From Brevundimonas sp. (GTDB lineage Bacteria > Pseudomonadota > Alphaproteobacteria > Caulobacterales > Caulobacteraceae), in contig NZ_JAUYNX010000011.1 of the NCBI RefSeq assembly GCF_030704825.1, positions 62,001-126,000 of the forward strand: a DNA stretch of 64,000 nucleotides, read 5' to 3'. The notes under the pieces are model-generated. The model had not been told where the DNA came from and ran no database searches. It was given only the letters and a program-made list of their open reading frames with translations. The position numbers were made by a program, and so were the translations under genes. Shown here in pieces: positions 1 through 8,893 of this stretch (its first letter is position 1; every line of letters begins with the position of its first letter).

Positions 1-2
1 CC

Positions 3-377
3 GGCGCCGCCAAGGCCCTCGGCCTGGTTCTGCCGGCCCTGAAGGGCAAGCTGGACGGCTCGTCGATCCGCGTTCCGACCCCGAACGTCTCGGTCGTGGA
101 CCTGAAGGTCGTGGCCGGCCGCGAGGTCACGGTGGAAGAGATCAACGCCGCCCTCCAGGCCGCCGCCGACGGCCCGATGAAGGGCGTGCTGGCGACCACG
201 ACCGAGCCGCTGGTTTCCACCGACCTGAACCACATCGCCGCCTCCTCCACCGCCGCCCTGCCCCAGACCCAGGTCGTGGACGGGAAACTGGCCCGGGTGC
301 TGACCTGGTACGACAATGAATGGGGCTTCGCGACGCGGATGGCGGATACAGCGCTGGTGATGTCGAAATTGATATAG
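3..377 (+). CDS. gap: Glyceraldehyde-3-phosphate dehydrogenase, C-terminal part
   Basis: This is the 3' end of a gene that starts before the window; about 124 of the usual ~335 residues are present. GAPDH oxidises glyceraldehyde-3-phosphate to 1,3-bisphosphoglycerate with NAD(P)+ in the cytoplasm. The visible part is the end of the catalytic domain: the [10 protein letters not shown] strand, TTEPLVSTD, and the family-typical C-terminal [12 protein letters not shown] helix. The catalytic Cys and the Rossmann domain lie outside. The next glycolytic gene, pgk, follows after one small membrane-protein gene, so this is a gap-x-pgk-x-fba series. The family assignment is secure; which GAPDH paralogue it is cannot be told from the fragment. 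Confidence 0.95.
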   Translation, partial: GAAKALGLVLPALKGKLDGSSIRVPTPNVSVVDLKVVAGREVTVEEINAALQAAADGPMKGVLATTTEPLVSTDLNHIAASSTAALPQTQVVDGKLARVLTWYDNEWGFATRMADTALVMSKLI

Positions 378-385
378 GAGGTCGA

Positions 386-790
386 ATGCGGCGAGCGTTC
401 CATTGGATCGGATGGATCGGGTGGGCCTTTGCTTCAATCGCCCTCCCGCTCTTCGCCGGCCGCGCCGTCGCGACGGTTTGGGCCGCGCTAAGCTGGCCGC
501 TCACGGTCGGGCCCCGATCTCTTTACCCGGTGGGTTCCGTAAGCAACGGCGAAGCGCTCGCCGCCCACTGGATGACGTGGACAGGGATCGGCTGGACCAT
601 CGCCTTGGTCGTTGTGTTCGCCGCCGGCTTCGCTTTCGGTGTTGTCCGTCTTCTCTCGACGCCTAGCCTGCCACAGAGATCGCTCGCTGTTATCGCGCTC
701 GCTTTCGTGGTCGGACTGACAGCCTACTGGGCACACCAGATGATCCGCACCGATCCCTATTGGGACGTGTTTATCGTCGTCCCTGCCTGA
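386..790 (+). CDS. Small three-TM membrane protein of unknown function
   Basis: A 134-residue protein that I do not recognise. The start is fixed by an AGGAGG at 376-381 just before the ATG; in-frame codons upstream lie inside gap. Hydrophobic stretches near residues 5-30, 65-85 and 95-115 suggest three membrane helices, with a short basic N-terminus (MRRAFHW). It lies between gap and pgk, 8 bases after the gap stop, so it is probably cotranscribed with them. Nothing in it suggests an enzymatic role. It could be a lineage-specific envelope protein. The overlapping longer frame on the other strand is antisense noise. Confidence 0.75.
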   Translation: MRRAFHWIGWIGWAFASIALPLFAGRAVATVWAALSWPLTVGPRSLYPVGSVSNGEALAAHWMTWTGIGWTIALVVVFAAGFAFGVVRLLSTPSLPQRSLAVIALAFVVGLTAYWAHQMIRTDPYWDVFIVVPA

Positions 791-818
791 CCTTCCTCGC
801 TTCCTACTTGAGGCCTCA

Positions 819-2015
819 ATGACCTTCCGCACCCTCGACGACGCTCCCTCCCTCGCCGGCAAGACCGCCCTCGTCCGCGTGGATTTCAATGTCCCGATGG
901 GGGACGGCAAGGTCACCGAGGACACCCGGCTGCGCGTCGCCCTGCCGACGATCAACCGGCTCCGCGACGCCGGAGCGAAGGTCGCCCTGCTCGCCCACTT
1001 CGACCGGCCCAAGGGCAAGGTCGTGCCGTCTATGAGCCTGCAGCCCGTGGTCGACGATCTGGAGCATCTGCTCGGCGCCCCCGTCCGGTTCGCGACCGAC
1101 TGCGTGGGCGAGGAGGCGAAGGCCATGATCGCCGACCTGCCCCTCGGCGGCGTGGTCCTGCTCGAGAACGTCCGCTTCCACGCCGGTGAGGAGGCCAACG
1201 CCCCCGCCTTCGCCAAACAACTGGCCGAGCTCGGCGACGTCTATGTCAATGACGCCTTCTCCGCCGCCCACCGCGCCCACGCCTCCACCGAAGGTCTGGC
1301 CCGCCTGCTGCCCGCCTATGCCGGCGAGTCGATGCGCCGCGAACTCGACGCGCTGGACGCCGCCCTTGGCAATCCACGGAAGCCCGTCCTGGGGATCGTC
1401 GGGGGAGCCAAGGTCTCGACCAAGCTGGACCTGCTGAAGAACCTCGTCGGCAAGCTGGATCGGCTCGCCATCGGCGGCGGCATGGCCAACACCTTCCTGT
1501 TCGCCCAGGGGATCGATATCGGCGGCTCGCTGGCCGAGCGGGACATGGCCGACACCGCCCGCGAAATTCTGGCCGAGGCAAAGGCGCAGGGCTGCGAGAT
1601 CCTGCTGCCCGTCGACTTCGTCGTGGCCACAGAGGTCAAGCCTGGCGCAGCCGCCCGGCCCGTCGTCGCCGGCCAGCCGCTGTCGGCGGACGACAAGATT
1701 CTCGACGCCGGCCCGGCCAGCGTCGCGCGCCTGGTCGACGCCCTCACCGCCTCGAAAACCCTGATCTGGAACGGCCCCCTGGGCGTGTTCGAGGTCCCGC
1801 CGTTCGATGCGGCCACCGTCGCGGTCGCCCACCATGCGGCGGCTCTGGCCAAGGCGGGCGTGCTCGTCGCGGTCGGCGGCGGCGGCGACACGGTCGCGGC
1901 CCTGCATCACGCGGGCGTGGCCGACGACATGACCTTCGTCTCCACCGCCGGCGGCGCCTTCCTGGAATGGATGGAGGGCAAGCCCCTGCCCGGCGTGGAG
2001 GCGTTGCGAACCTGA
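819..2015 (+). CDS. pgk: Phosphoglycerate kinase
   Basis: A 398-residue protein, the usual length for bacterial PGK, which transfers the acyl phosphate of 1,3-bisphosphoglycerate to ADP in glycolysis and works in reverse in gluconeogenesis. The substrate-binding VRVDFNVP motif is near residue 20, the hinge/nucleotide region GGAKVSTKL near residue 195, and the glycine-rich GGGGDT nucleotide loop near residue 350. The ATG is 28 bases after the small membrane-protein gene. Together with gap and fba it forms a lower-glycolysis block typical of alphaproteobacteria. No anomalies seen. Confidence 0.98.
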   Translation: MTFRTLDDAPSLAGKTALVRVDFNVPMGDGKVTEDTRLRVALPTINRLRDAGAKVALLAHFDRPKGKVVPSMSLQPVVDDLEHLLGAPVRFATDCVGEEAKAMIADLPLGGVVLLENVRFHAGEEANAPAFAKQLAELGDVYVNDAFSAAHRAHASTEGLARLLPAYAGESMRRELDALDAALGNPRKPVLGIVGGAKVSTKLDLLKNLVGKLDRLAIGGGMANTFLFAQGIDIGGSLAERDMADTAREILAEAKAQGCEILLPVDFVVATEVKPGAAARPVVAGQPLSADDKILDAGPASVARLVDALTASKTLIWNGPLGVFEVPPFDAATVAVAHHAAALAKAGVLVAVGGGGDTVAALHHAGVADDMTFVSTAGGAFLEWMEGKPLPGVEALRT

Positions 2016-2019
2016 GCCG

Positions 2020-2202
2020 TCAGCCGCGCGTGTGACCCTCGCGCTGATAGGGATCGCACTCCGGCGATCCGCCCCGGGCCACCGAGCCGCAATCCGGCGT
2101 GCAGCGCGAGGAGTCGCGGCACAGCTCGTCCGTGGTCGGCAGGCTGGCGCAGCCCGCCGACAGCAGGACGGGGGACAGGATGATGATCAGGACTCTTCGC
2201 AT
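2020..2202 (-). CDS. Small putative lipoprotein
   Basis: A 60-residue product starting MRRVLIIILS with a hydrophobic signal stretch ending in a lipobox (LLSAGC), so the mature protein would be an approximately 43-residue lipidated peptide. The mature part has several Cys residues (ELC, SRC, PDC, PEC), suggesting disulfides in the periplasm. The in-frame upstream extension has no signal character, so I start at the MRR ATG. It runs against the pgk/fba direction. No family is recognised; it could be a Brevundimonas-type small secreted peptide. Short length keeps confidence moderate. Confidence 0.6.
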   Translation of the reverse strand: MRRVLIIILSPVLLSAGCASLPTTDELCRDSSRCTPDCGSVARGGSPECDPYQREGHTRG

Positions 2203-2362
2203 CGGAGGTCTCCGCCGGGCTCCGCCCGCGCCGGCACCGTGGCCGCGGGGCGACGCCTGCGCACCTGTCGGCTCCTGACGACTTCCGCCGTTGTTACAAT
2301 GCGTGACTTCGCGGCGCGGCGGAGCTAGACAGCCGCGAAACAACACGGCTCAGGAGGCACTC

Positions 2363-3388
2363 ATGGATCTGGCGGCGCTCAACGCGGTGGCCGAGGCGAT
2401 GGTCACGCCCGGCAAGGGCATTCTGGCGGCCGACGAATCCACGGGCACCATCAAGAAGCGCTTCGATGCGATCGGGGTCGAGAACACCGAGGAAAACCGC
2501 CGCGACTACCGCGAGTGCCTGTTCCGCTCCGAACAGACCATGCGAGAGCACATCTCCGGGGTGATCCTGTTCGAGGAGACCCTGTACCAGGACGCCGCCG
2601 ACGGCACGCCGCTGGTCGATGTGATCAAGGCCGCGGGCTCGATCCCCGGCATCAAGGTCGACAAGGGCGCCACCCGGATGGCGGGCTTCCCCGGCGAAAC
2701 CGTCACCAAGGGGCTGGACGGCCTGTCCAAGCGGCTGCGCGCCCACTACGAGCGCGGCGCCCGTTTCGCCAAGTGGCGGGGGGTCATCGACATCGCGGAC
2801 GGCGTGCCGACCTGGGGATGCGTCAAGTCCAACGCCCACGCCCTGGCCCGCTACGCCCGCATCTGCCAGCAGGAGCAGATCGTGCCGATCGTCGAGCCCG
2901 AGGTGCTGATGGATGGCAGCCACGACATCGCCCGCTGCGACGAGGTCACCCGCTGGGTGCTGCAGACCGTGTTCAGCGAGCTCTACGAACAGCGCGTGGC
3001 GCTGGAGGGCATGATCCTCAAGCCCAACATGGTCATCTCCGGCAAGGGCAGCGTGCGGCAGGCCAGGGTGCATGAAGTGGCCGAGCGCACCATCGCGGCC
3101 CTCAAGGCCACGGTGCCGTCGGCGGTGCCGGGCATCGCCTATCTGTCGGGCGGCCAGACCGACGAACAGGCCACCGCCCACCTCGACGCCATGAACCGCA
3201 TCGGCGGCTTCCCGTGGAAGATGACCTTCTCATACGGCCGCGCGCTGCAGGCGTCGCCGCAGCGCGCCTGGTCGGGCAAGTCCGAGAACGCCGTGGCCTG
3301 CCAGGCGGCCTTCCACCATCGCGCCCGCATGAACGGCCTCGCCTCGCTGGGCCAGTGGGAGAAGAAGCTGGAGAAGAAGGCGGCCTGA
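2363..3388 (+). CDS. fba: Fructose-bisphosphate aldolase, class I
   Basis: A 341-residue class I (Schiff-base) aldolase that interconverts fructose-1,6-bisphosphate with DHAP and glyceraldehyde-3-phosphate. The signature GILAADESTGTI is near residue 20, and the Schiff-base lysine is in ILKPNM near residue 219. SGGQTDEQAT near residue 265 binds phosphate. The start is set by AGGAGG at 2352-2357, six bases before the ATG; the longer upstream frame is intergenic. It follows pgk, with a small opposite-strand lipoprotein gene between. Many Caulobacterales carry a class II enzyme as well; this one is clearly class I. Confidence 0.96.
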   Translation: MDLAALNAVAEAMVTPGKGILAADESTGTIKKRFDAIGVENTEENRRDYRECLFRSEQTMREHISGVILFEETLYQDAADGTPLVDVIKAAGSIPGIKVDKGATRMAGFPGETVTKGLDGLSKRLRAHYERGARFAKWRGVIDIADGVPTWGCVKSNAHALARYARICQQEQIVPIVEPEVLMDGSHDIARCDEVTRWVLQTVFSELYEQRVALEGMILKPNMVISGKGSVRQARVHEVAERTIAALKATVPSAVPGIAYLSGGQTDEQATAHLDAMNRIGGFPWKMTFSYGRALQASPQRAWSGKSENAVACQAAFHHRARMNGLASLGQWEKKLEKKAA

Positions 3389-3403
3389 AGCCCGGCGGTT
3401 CGC

Positions 3404-4042
3404 TCACCAGTCGCCGTACGCCTCCCGGAAGCGCCAGCGCACGTCGCGCACCTCGCGTTCGGCGTCGTCGATGGCGTCCTGGGCCCGACGCCAGTCGCGT
3501 TCGGTGTCGGCGCGCTCGCGGCGGATTTCCTGGATGCGATTGCGGATCTCGTCGCGCTGCGCGTCCGTGAGGCCCTCGGCCCGGGCCTCCGCCTGCTTCG
3601 CCGTGATCTTGTCGTCCAATTCCTCGAGTCGGTAGCCGAGGCTGTCGACGCTGCTACGGGCGTTGGCCAGCGCCTGTTCGGCCGCGTACACCATCTGCCC
3701 GTCGCGATAGGCCGGCATGAAGTCGGCCTCCAGATACGACGGGCACACCCCGCCATAGCCGGATCCCGTGCGCCCGCTCCGGAACCCGTTCGCCGGCGTG
3801 CAATAGCGAACCAGCCCCTGGTCGCGCCCGGCGACATAGGCCGTCCGGTCCGGCGTGACGCCATGCTTGGCGCAGGCCTCGGCGTGCTCGTCCAGCCGGC
3901 TCATCGTCAGGCCGGACGCCCCGTCCGAATAGCCCTGGCCGGACCAGTCCCCGGCCAGGCACTGTTCCGCGCTCATCGTCGCGCAACTGCCCAGACCCAG
4001 CGCCGCGGCCGCCGCCGCGGCGGCGATGATCAAAGTTCTCAT
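3404..4042 (-). CDS. DUF2799-type lipoprotein with C-terminal coiled coil
   Basis: A 212-residue exported protein. The signal peptide MRTLIIAAAAAAAALGLGSC ends in a lipobox, so it is probably an outer-membrane or periplasmic lipoprotein. The central part (CLAGDWSGQGYSDG, YCTPANGFRSGRTG) matches what I know of the DUF2799 family. From about residue 115 on there is a charged coiled coil rich in Arg, Glu and Ala. The start is chosen because of the GGAGGAG Shine-Dalgarno just upstream and the clean signal peptide. Its role is unknown. It is convergent with fba, 15 bases away. Confidence 0.85.
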   Translation of the reverse strand: MRTLIIAAAAAAAALGLGSCATMSAEQCLAGDWSGQGYSDGASGLTMSRLDEHAEACAKHGVTPDRTAYVAGRDQGLVRYCTPANGFRSGRTGSGYGGVCPSYLEADFMPAYRDGQMVYAAEQALANARSSVDSLGYRLEELDDKITAKQAEARAEGLTDAQRDEIRNRIQEIRRERADTERDWRRAQDAIDDAEREVRDVRWRFREAYGDW

Positions 4043-4182
4043 GACCGGCTCCTCCCGACAGCCCGGCCTGATCATGACTCAAACGAGGTAAACGGCCAAG
4101 CTTGCTAATCGGGCTCGCCGGCTTGCGCGGCGGCGGCGGCGGCGTGCTAGATCGTTCGCCGCTCTCCGCGGCGGAGCGCCCG

Positions 4183-5184
4183 GTGTCCGACGAACCCCTG
4201 CTGACCGAAGACGACGAGCCGACGATGCTTGAGGCCCGCCTCGACGTCGGCGGCGTCCGCCTCGACAAGGCGCTGGCGAACATATTCCCCGCGCTCTCGC
4301 GCGCACGTCTCCAGGCCCTGCTGGCCGGAGGCGCCGTGACACGCGACGGACAGCCCGTCTCCAGCGGTTCGGCCAGGGCGCTGGCCGGCGTCTATGCCGT
4401 GCTCATTCCCCCCGTCGTCTCCGCCACGCCCCTCCCCGAGGCCATTGCGCTGACCGTCCTGTTCGAGGACGCCGACCTGATCGTGGTGGACAAGCCGGCC
4501 GGCATGGCCGCCCATCCGGCGCCCGGATCGGAGACGGGGACCCTGGTCAACGCCCTGCTGGCCCACTGCGGGACCTCCCTGTCCGGCATTGGCGGCGTGG
4601 CGCGGCCCGGCATCGTCCACCGGCTGGACAAGGACACCTCCGGCGTCATGGTGGCCGCCAAGTCCGACCGCGCCCATGCCGGCCTGTCGGCCCTGTTCGC
4701 GACGCACGACATCGAGCGCACCTATATCGCCCTGACCCGGGGCGCGCCTTCGCCCCCGGCCGGCCGGATCGAGACCCGCCTCGGCCGCTCTTCGTCCGAC
4801 CGGAAGAAGATGGCCGTGCTCCGGACCGGAGGCCGGGAGGCGATCACCGACTACGTCGTGCAGCGGGTCTTCGGCGTTCCGGCCAGGGCCGGGGCCGCGC
4901 CGTTGGCCGCCCGCGTCGCCTGCACCCTGCACACCGGACGGACCCACCAGATCCGGGTTCACCTCGCCTCGAAGGGGGCCCCCATCCTCGGCGATGCGGC
5001 CTATGGCTCGGGCAGTCCCGCCGCCCCGGTCCGCGCCGCCATCAGCGAGGTCGGCCTGACCCGACAGGCCCTCCACGCCGCCGTGCTGGGCTTCGTTCAC
5101 CCGGTGACCGGCGAGGTCCTGCGCTTCGAGACCGCGCCGCCCATGGACATGCGGGCGCTCGAACACGCCCTTGCCGCCCTGTGA
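4183..5184 (+). CDS. RluD-type 23S rRNA pseudouridine synthase
   Basis: An approximately 333-residue RluA/RluD-family enzyme that isomerises uridines in 23S rRNA (or tRNA). There is an N-terminal S4-like RNA-binding domain (LDVGGVRLDKALANIFP..LSRARLQALLAGGAVT), then the catalytic domain with the HRLDKDTSG motif containing the active-site Asp, and a C-terminal GRTHQIRVHLA motif. The start is uncertain: a GTG at 4183 is used, with an ATG at 4225 and one at 4102 as alternatives; the first leaves little unrelated N-terminal sequence. The last codon overlaps the GTG of the next gene, implying translational coupling. Which RluA/C/D specificity it has is not resolved. Confidence 0.93.
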   Translation: MSDEPLLTEDDEPTMLEARLDVGGVRLDKALANIFPALSRARLQALLAGGAVTRDGQPVSSGSARALAGVYAVLIPPVVSATPLPEAIALTVLFEDADLIVVDKPAGMAAHPAPGSETGTLVNALLAHCGTSLSGIGGVARPGIVHRLDKDTSGVMVAAKSDRAHAGLSALFATHDIERTYIALTRGAPSPPAGRIETRLGRSSSDRKKMAVLRTGGREAITDYVVQRVFGVPARAGAAPLAARVACTLHTGRTHQIRVHLASKGAPILGDAAYGSGSPAAPVRAAISEVGLTRQALHAAVLGFVHPVTGEVLRFETAPPMDMRALEHALAAL

Positions 5185-5885
5185 GACGCGCCGCACCGAT
5201 CGCCGTGGCGCTGGCGCTCGCCGCCTGCCAGCCGGGCGCCGAGGCGGTCGCCTGGCGGGGCGGCCCCGGTTCGATCGCGCCGAACGATGCGGGCCTCGTC
5301 TCCCTGCCCTGTGACGGTTCGGCCCCGTTGAAGCCGGTCGTGGACCGGTATTGTCGCGCCGGCCGCCATTTCGTCACGCCCGTCGCGCGGGATGTCCTGA
5401 CGTCCGCCGCCCTTCGCATGGCGGATCGCTATCCGGACGCGGTGGTCTGGTTCATGGATGCGTCGGGACCCGAAGGGGTGAAACCCTTCCCGCCCCATCT
5501 CAGCCACGGCGACGGCCGCCAGATCGACCTCGGTCTCTACTATACCGACCGACAGGGCGCGCCCCTGAAGGGTTTTCCCGACACGTCGCGATACGGCGGT
5601 TACTGGCCCGCGGAGCCTGCGCGGCTGGGGGAGGCGCTCGCCTGTCCGGGCGGTCGCCAAGGCCGCGCCGAAAAGCCTGACCCGCCCGCCGACAGACCCT
5701 GGCGGCTCGACGAGGCCCGCACCCGGGCCCTGATCCAGATCCTGATCGCCGACGCGCGCGTCCGCCGCATCCTGATCGAACCGCACCTCGAACGCCGCCT
5801 CGGCCTCTGGGGCCATCCCAAGCTGCGTTTCGCGGGTTGCCGGGCGGCCCGACATGACGACCATATCCATGTCGACTTCCATTGA
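5181..5885 (+). CDS. Penicillin-insensitive murein endopeptidase-like lipoprotein
   Basis: A 234-residue exported protein starting on a GTG that overlaps the preceding stop (GTGA). The signal peptide ends at a lipobox-like LALAAC. It carries the zinc-ligand pattern of LAS-type (MepA/M15-like) peptidases: His and Asp in SHGDGRQIDL near residue 110, and HDDHIHVDFH at the very C-terminus. Such enzymes cleave peptide crosslinks of peptidoglycan in the periplasm. Coupling to a pseudouridine synthase is functionally unexpected and probably only an operon arrangement. Substrate is inferred from family only. Confidence 0.82.
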   Translation: MRRAAPIAVALALAACQPGAEAVAWRGGPGSIAPNDAGLVSLPCDGSAPLKPVVDRYCRAGRHFVTPVARDVLTSAALRMADRYPDAVVWFMDASGPEGVKPFPPHLSHGDGRQIDLGLYYTDRQGAPLKGFPDTSRYGGYWPAEPARLGEALACPGGRQGRAEKPDPPADRPWRLDEARTRALIQILIADARVRRILIEPHLERRLGLWGHPKLRFAGCRAARHDDHIHVDFH

Positions 5886-5954
5886 ACCAGCCGGAGCATG
5901 CCGATGTGGTCCAACCAAGCTGCGGCGGCGTCACCAATCTCCAGCGGCCGGCGG

Positions 5955-6947
5955 ATGATTCTGTTTCTGGGGAGCCTGGCGGTCGCCCTGTCCCTGGCCG
6001 GCTGCGCCCACGCGGCCGCGCCGGATGTCCGTCCCCTCCGGGTCCTCTACCTGTCGCAGTCGATGGGCTGGGTTCACGACACCGTTCGACGCCCGCCCGG
6101 CGGCCTGGCGTCGTCCGAACTGGCGCTCCAGGCCATGGCCCGCGATAGCGGCGCCTTCACCGTTGAACTCACCCGGGAGGCGCGGACGATCACCGCCGAC
6201 CGGCTCGCCGATATCGATGTCCTGGTCTTCAGCACCACGGGCGCCCTGCCCATAGACCGCGAGACCTGGGGCGCGATCACCTCCTGGGTGGAAAGCGGCC
6301 GGGGCGGGTTCGTCGGCATCCATAGCGCGGCCGACACCGCCCTGGATTTCGAGGGCGGGGAGCAGGCATACACTGCCTTCCTCGGCGGTCGTTTCGACGG
6401 CCATCCCTGGACCCAGGGCACGGCCATCGGCCTGTCGAATCTTGAACCTTCCCATCCGCTCGCCGCCATGTGGCCGGATGGGACGGCGTATGCGGAAGAA
6501 ATCTACCAGTACATCGGCTTCGATCCGGGCAGGGTCCGGGTTCTTCAGTCTCTCGACATGTCCGCCGGCCCGCTGCGCCGCCCCTATCCCGTGCCCGTCA
6601 CCTGGGTCCGTGAGATCGGTCGAGGCCGGTTGTTCTACACAAACCTCGGCCACACCCCGTCCACATGGGACGATCCACGGTTCCGCGATCAGATCATCCA
6701 CGCGATCCGCTGGACCGGCGGTCGGATCGATGCCCCGGCGGCGCCGAACCCCGAGGCCCAGGACGCCGCCGCCGTCATGGCCTTCGCCGCGGCGGAAGGC
6801 CTGGAGGCGCCGTCCGGCGAGGCCGGATCATCGACCGCGGCCGACGACATCAGAGCCCTCCAGACCCTTCATCCGGACAAGCACGGTGGCGACGCATCGG
6901 CCTGGGATGCAGCCCGGGCGCGGATTCGATCACGCCTCGGCGAGTAA
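5955..6947 (+). CDS. ThuA-like domain lipoprotein with J-like C-terminal tail
   Basis: A 330-residue exported protein: a signal peptide ending in a lipobox (LSLAGC), followed by a ThuA-like class-I-glutamine-amidotransferase fold (VLYLSQSMGWVHD, VDVLVFSTTGALP, GGFVGIHSAADT, GRLFYTNLGHTPSTWDD). ThuA-type domains occur in sugar-utilisation and secreted glycan-related proteins; their reaction is poorly known. The last ~34 residues contain LHPDKHGGDASAWDAARARI, which looks like the HPD turn and third helix of a J-domain. The start at 5955 removes 19 non-signal residues; an ATG at 5898 is the alternative. No neighbour points to a pathway. Confidence 0.8.
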   Translation: MILFLGSLAVALSLAGCAHAAAPDVRPLRVLYLSQSMGWVHDTVRRPPGGLASSELALQAMARDSGAFTVELTREARTITADRLADIDVLVFSTTGALPIDRETWGAITSWVESGRGGFVGIHSAADTALDFEGGEQAYTAFLGGRFDGHPWTQGTAIGLSNLEPSHPLAAMWPDGTAYAEEIYQYIGFDPGRVRVLQSLDMSAGPLRRPYPVPVTWVREIGRGRLFYTNLGHTPSTWDDPRFRDQIIHAIRWTGGRIDAPAAPNPEAQDAAAVMAFAAAEGLEAPSGEAGSSTAADDIRALQTLHPDKHGGDASAWDAARARIRSRLGE

Positions 6948-6950
6948 GTC

Positions 6951-6978
6951 TTGATTGAAGACTGACTATCGGCTATAC
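6951..6978 (+). promoter_or_regulatory. Candidate promoter of rpoH
   Basis: TTGATT (6951-6956, preceded by C) and CTATAC (6973-6978) are separated by 16 bases, about 175 bases before the rpoH ATG. The CTTGATT/CTATAC pair resembles both housekeeping and sigma-32-type alphaproteobacterial promoters; rpoH autoregulation from a sigma-32 promoter is known in Caulobacter. Predicted by eye only. Confidence 0.5.
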
Positions 6979-7012
6979 GTCTCCTCGTTCGGTGCCGTGG
7001 CGCCGGGGCAAC

Positions 7013-7053
7013 GGTCACGCCTTGGTGTGACCATCCGCCTCTGACAAAGGCGG
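7013..7053 (+). promoter_or_regulatory. Tandem hairpins in the rpoH leader
   Basis: Two consecutive inverted repeats lie in the presumed 5' UTR of rpoH: GGTCAC (7013-7018) pairs with GTGACC (7027-7032) over an 8-base loop, and CCGCCT (7035-7040) pairs with AGGCGG (7048-7053) over a 7-base loop. Neither is followed by a T-run, so they are not classical terminators. Structured rpoH leaders that respond to temperature are known in enterobacteria; a similar role here is only a suggestion. Confidence 0.45.
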
Positions 7054-7152
7054 AAACCCGACCCTATTTCATCGGTTGAGGGGTGAGGCGACGGCGCACA
7101 TCGGGTGGCCGCTTCCGAAGAACCCGCTCGTTTTGACGGTCGGAGGGACCAT

Positions 7153-8040
7153 ATGGCTGTAGCTAGATCACTCGCGGTGATGTCGCCTGAACAGGGGCTG
7201 TCGCGATACCTGACTGAAATCCGCAAATTTCCGATGCTGGCGAAGGACGAGGAGTTCATGCTCGCCAAGCGCTGGACCGAGCACCAGGACCCCGAGGCCG
7301 CCCATCGTCTCGTGACCTCTCACCTGCGCCTCGTGGCCAAGATCGCCATGGGCTATCGCGGCTACGGCCTGCCGATCGGCGAGGTGATTTCCGAGGGCAA
7401 CGTCGGCCTGATGCAGGCGGTCAAGAAATTCGATCCGGACAAGGGCTTCCGCCTGGCGACCTACGCCATGTGGTGGATCCGCGCCTCGATCCAGGAATAC
7501 ATTCTGCGCAGCTGGTCGCTCGTGAAGATGGGCACCACGGCCGCGCAGAAGAAGCTGTTCTTCAACCTGCGCAAGGCCAAGAGCCAGATCTCGGCCTTCG
7601 AGGAAGGTGATCTGCGTCCGGAACACCTCTCCGCCATCGCCACCAAGCTGGGCGTGTCGGAAGAGGAGGTCACCAACATGAACCGCCGCCTCGGCGGCGA
7701 CGCCTCCCTGAACGCGCCGCTGCGCGCCGACGGGGAGAGCGAGTGGCAGGACTGGCTGGCCGACGACACGGCGGTCTCGCAGGAGACCCAACTCGCCGAC
7801 AGCGAGGAGAAGTCGATCCGCATGGGTCTGCTTCAGGAGGCGATGGAAGAACTGACCGACCGCGAGAAGCACATCCTCACGGAACGCCGCCTCAAGGACG
7901 ATCCGGTCACGCTCGAAGAGCTCGCCGGCCAGTATGGCGTGTCGCGCGAACGCGTGCGTCAGATCGAGGTCCGCGCCTTCGAGAAGCTGCAGAAGGCCAT
8001 GCGCGCCGCCGCCGAAGAGCGGAATCTGGTCGACGCCTGA
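7153..8040 (+). CDS. rpoH: RNA polymerase heat-shock sigma factor RpoH (sigma-32)
   Basis: A 295-residue sigma-70-family factor that directs RNA polymerase to heat-shock promoters. Region 2 is seen as ATYAMWWIRASIQEYILRSWSLVKMGT; the diagnostic RpoH box QKKLFFNLRK is at residues 132-141 and separates it from other sigmas; region 4 with its helix-turn-helix (LEELAGQYGVSRERVRQIE) is at the C-terminus. The start is fixed by CGGAGG at 7141-7146; a longer in-frame start at 7105 is less likely. It is a single gene with a long leader containing two hairpins. Chaperone gene cbpA lies 3.4 kb away on the other strand. Confidence 0.97.
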   Translation: MAVARSLAVMSPEQGLSRYLTEIRKFPMLAKDEEFMLAKRWTEHQDPEAAHRLVTSHLRLVAKIAMGYRGYGLPIGEVISEGNVGLMQAVKKFDPDKGFRLATYAMWWIRASIQEYILRSWSLVKMGTTAAQKKLFFNLRKAKSQISAFEEGDLRPEHLSAIATKLGVSEEEVTNMNRRLGGDASLNAPLRADGESEWQDWLADDTAVSQETQLADSEEKSIRMGLLQEAMEELTDREKHILTERRLKDDPVTLEELAGQYGVSRERVRQIEVRAFEKLQKAMRAAAEERNLVDA

Positions 8041-8057
8041 TCCGGCGGCCCGGAGTT

Positions 8058-8864
8058 TCAGCCGGCCTTCTTGATCGGCTCGGGCGGCGCCATGGCGAGC
8101 AGGGTCCCGATCGGAGCGGCCAGGGTCGCCTTGGTCGGCGGCCCGCCGGCCATCGACACTTCCAGCGCGCCCACGGCGATGGCGAGGCGCGAGTCCGATG
8201 CCTTCATGGCCAGGGTTTTCAAGGTCGCCGCCTGCTCGCGGATGGCCCGGACGGCCTGCATCGGATCGTTGTCGAACTGGTCCAGTGCGGCGGCCAGGAT
8301 GCGCATGGCCTGATCCCGGGTCTCGGCTTGCGCGGCCGCGCCCGTGGCCGGCCGATCGGCCCGGCGTTTGCCCGGGCCGGAGAATTCACCGGAGTTGAAG
8401 CGCCGCCGGTCCGGGCCGATGTAGCCCACCGCCTCGACCCAGTCGCGGGGCTTCAGGGCGACGTTTTCGACCCGTTTGAACAGATCGGCGCTGGTGAAGG
8501 GCTTGCGCAGGAATTCATGGACGCCCGCGTCACGCGCTCCCTTGATCGTACTGGCGGTCGCCTCGGCGGTCACCATGATGATCGGGGCCCGCCGGCAGTT
8601 CAGGTTCGAACGGCGCAGGGCCTTCGCCAGCGCTTCGCCGTCCAGCTCCTCCCCCGTCCGTTCGATGAAGACGATCCCGGGCTCCAGCGCGGTCGCCGCC
8701 TGCAAGGCGCGCTTTCCGGTCGATTCGACGATGATGTCGCGCCCGCCTAGGCCCTTCATGATGTCGGTCAACAGTCGGGCGGCATGCGGGTTCGGATCGA
8801 CGATCAGCACCCGCTTGACCACGGGCTCGAGCTTCGCCAGCACGCGACGATCGACTGCAAACAA
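8058..8864 (-). CDS. Receiver-domain protein with Glu at the phospho-acceptor site
   Basis: A 268-residue protein with an N-terminal CheY-like receiver domain (about 15-135) and an unrecognised C-terminal part (about 165-268, Ala-rich helices). The receiver keeps one acidic-pocket Asp (D23 in LIVDPNP), the switch Thr (T99 in MVTAEA) and the conserved Lys (K121 in LRKPF). At the end of strand 3, where Asp is phosphorylated, the sequence is VFIERTG, so Glu68 replaces it. Such a change can mimic the phosphorylated state. There is no DNA-binding domain. It is convergent with rpoH and lies downstream of purA on the same strand. Confidence 0.85.
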   Translation of the reverse strand: MFAVDRRVLAKLEPVVKRVLIVDPNPHAARLLTDIMKGLGGRDIIVESTGKRALQAATALEPGIVFIERTGEELDGEALAKALRRSNLNCRRAPIIMVTAEATASTIKGARDAGVHEFLRKPFTSADLFKRVENVALKPRDWVEAVGYIGPDRRRFNSGEFSGPGKRRADRPATGAAAQAETRDQAMRILAAALDQFDNDPMQAVRAIREQAATLKTLAMKASDSRLAIAVGALEVSMAGGPPTKATLAAPIGTLLAMAPPEPIKKAG

Positions 8865-8893
8865 GACGCGAACCCTCCGCTTGGAGGATCGTG

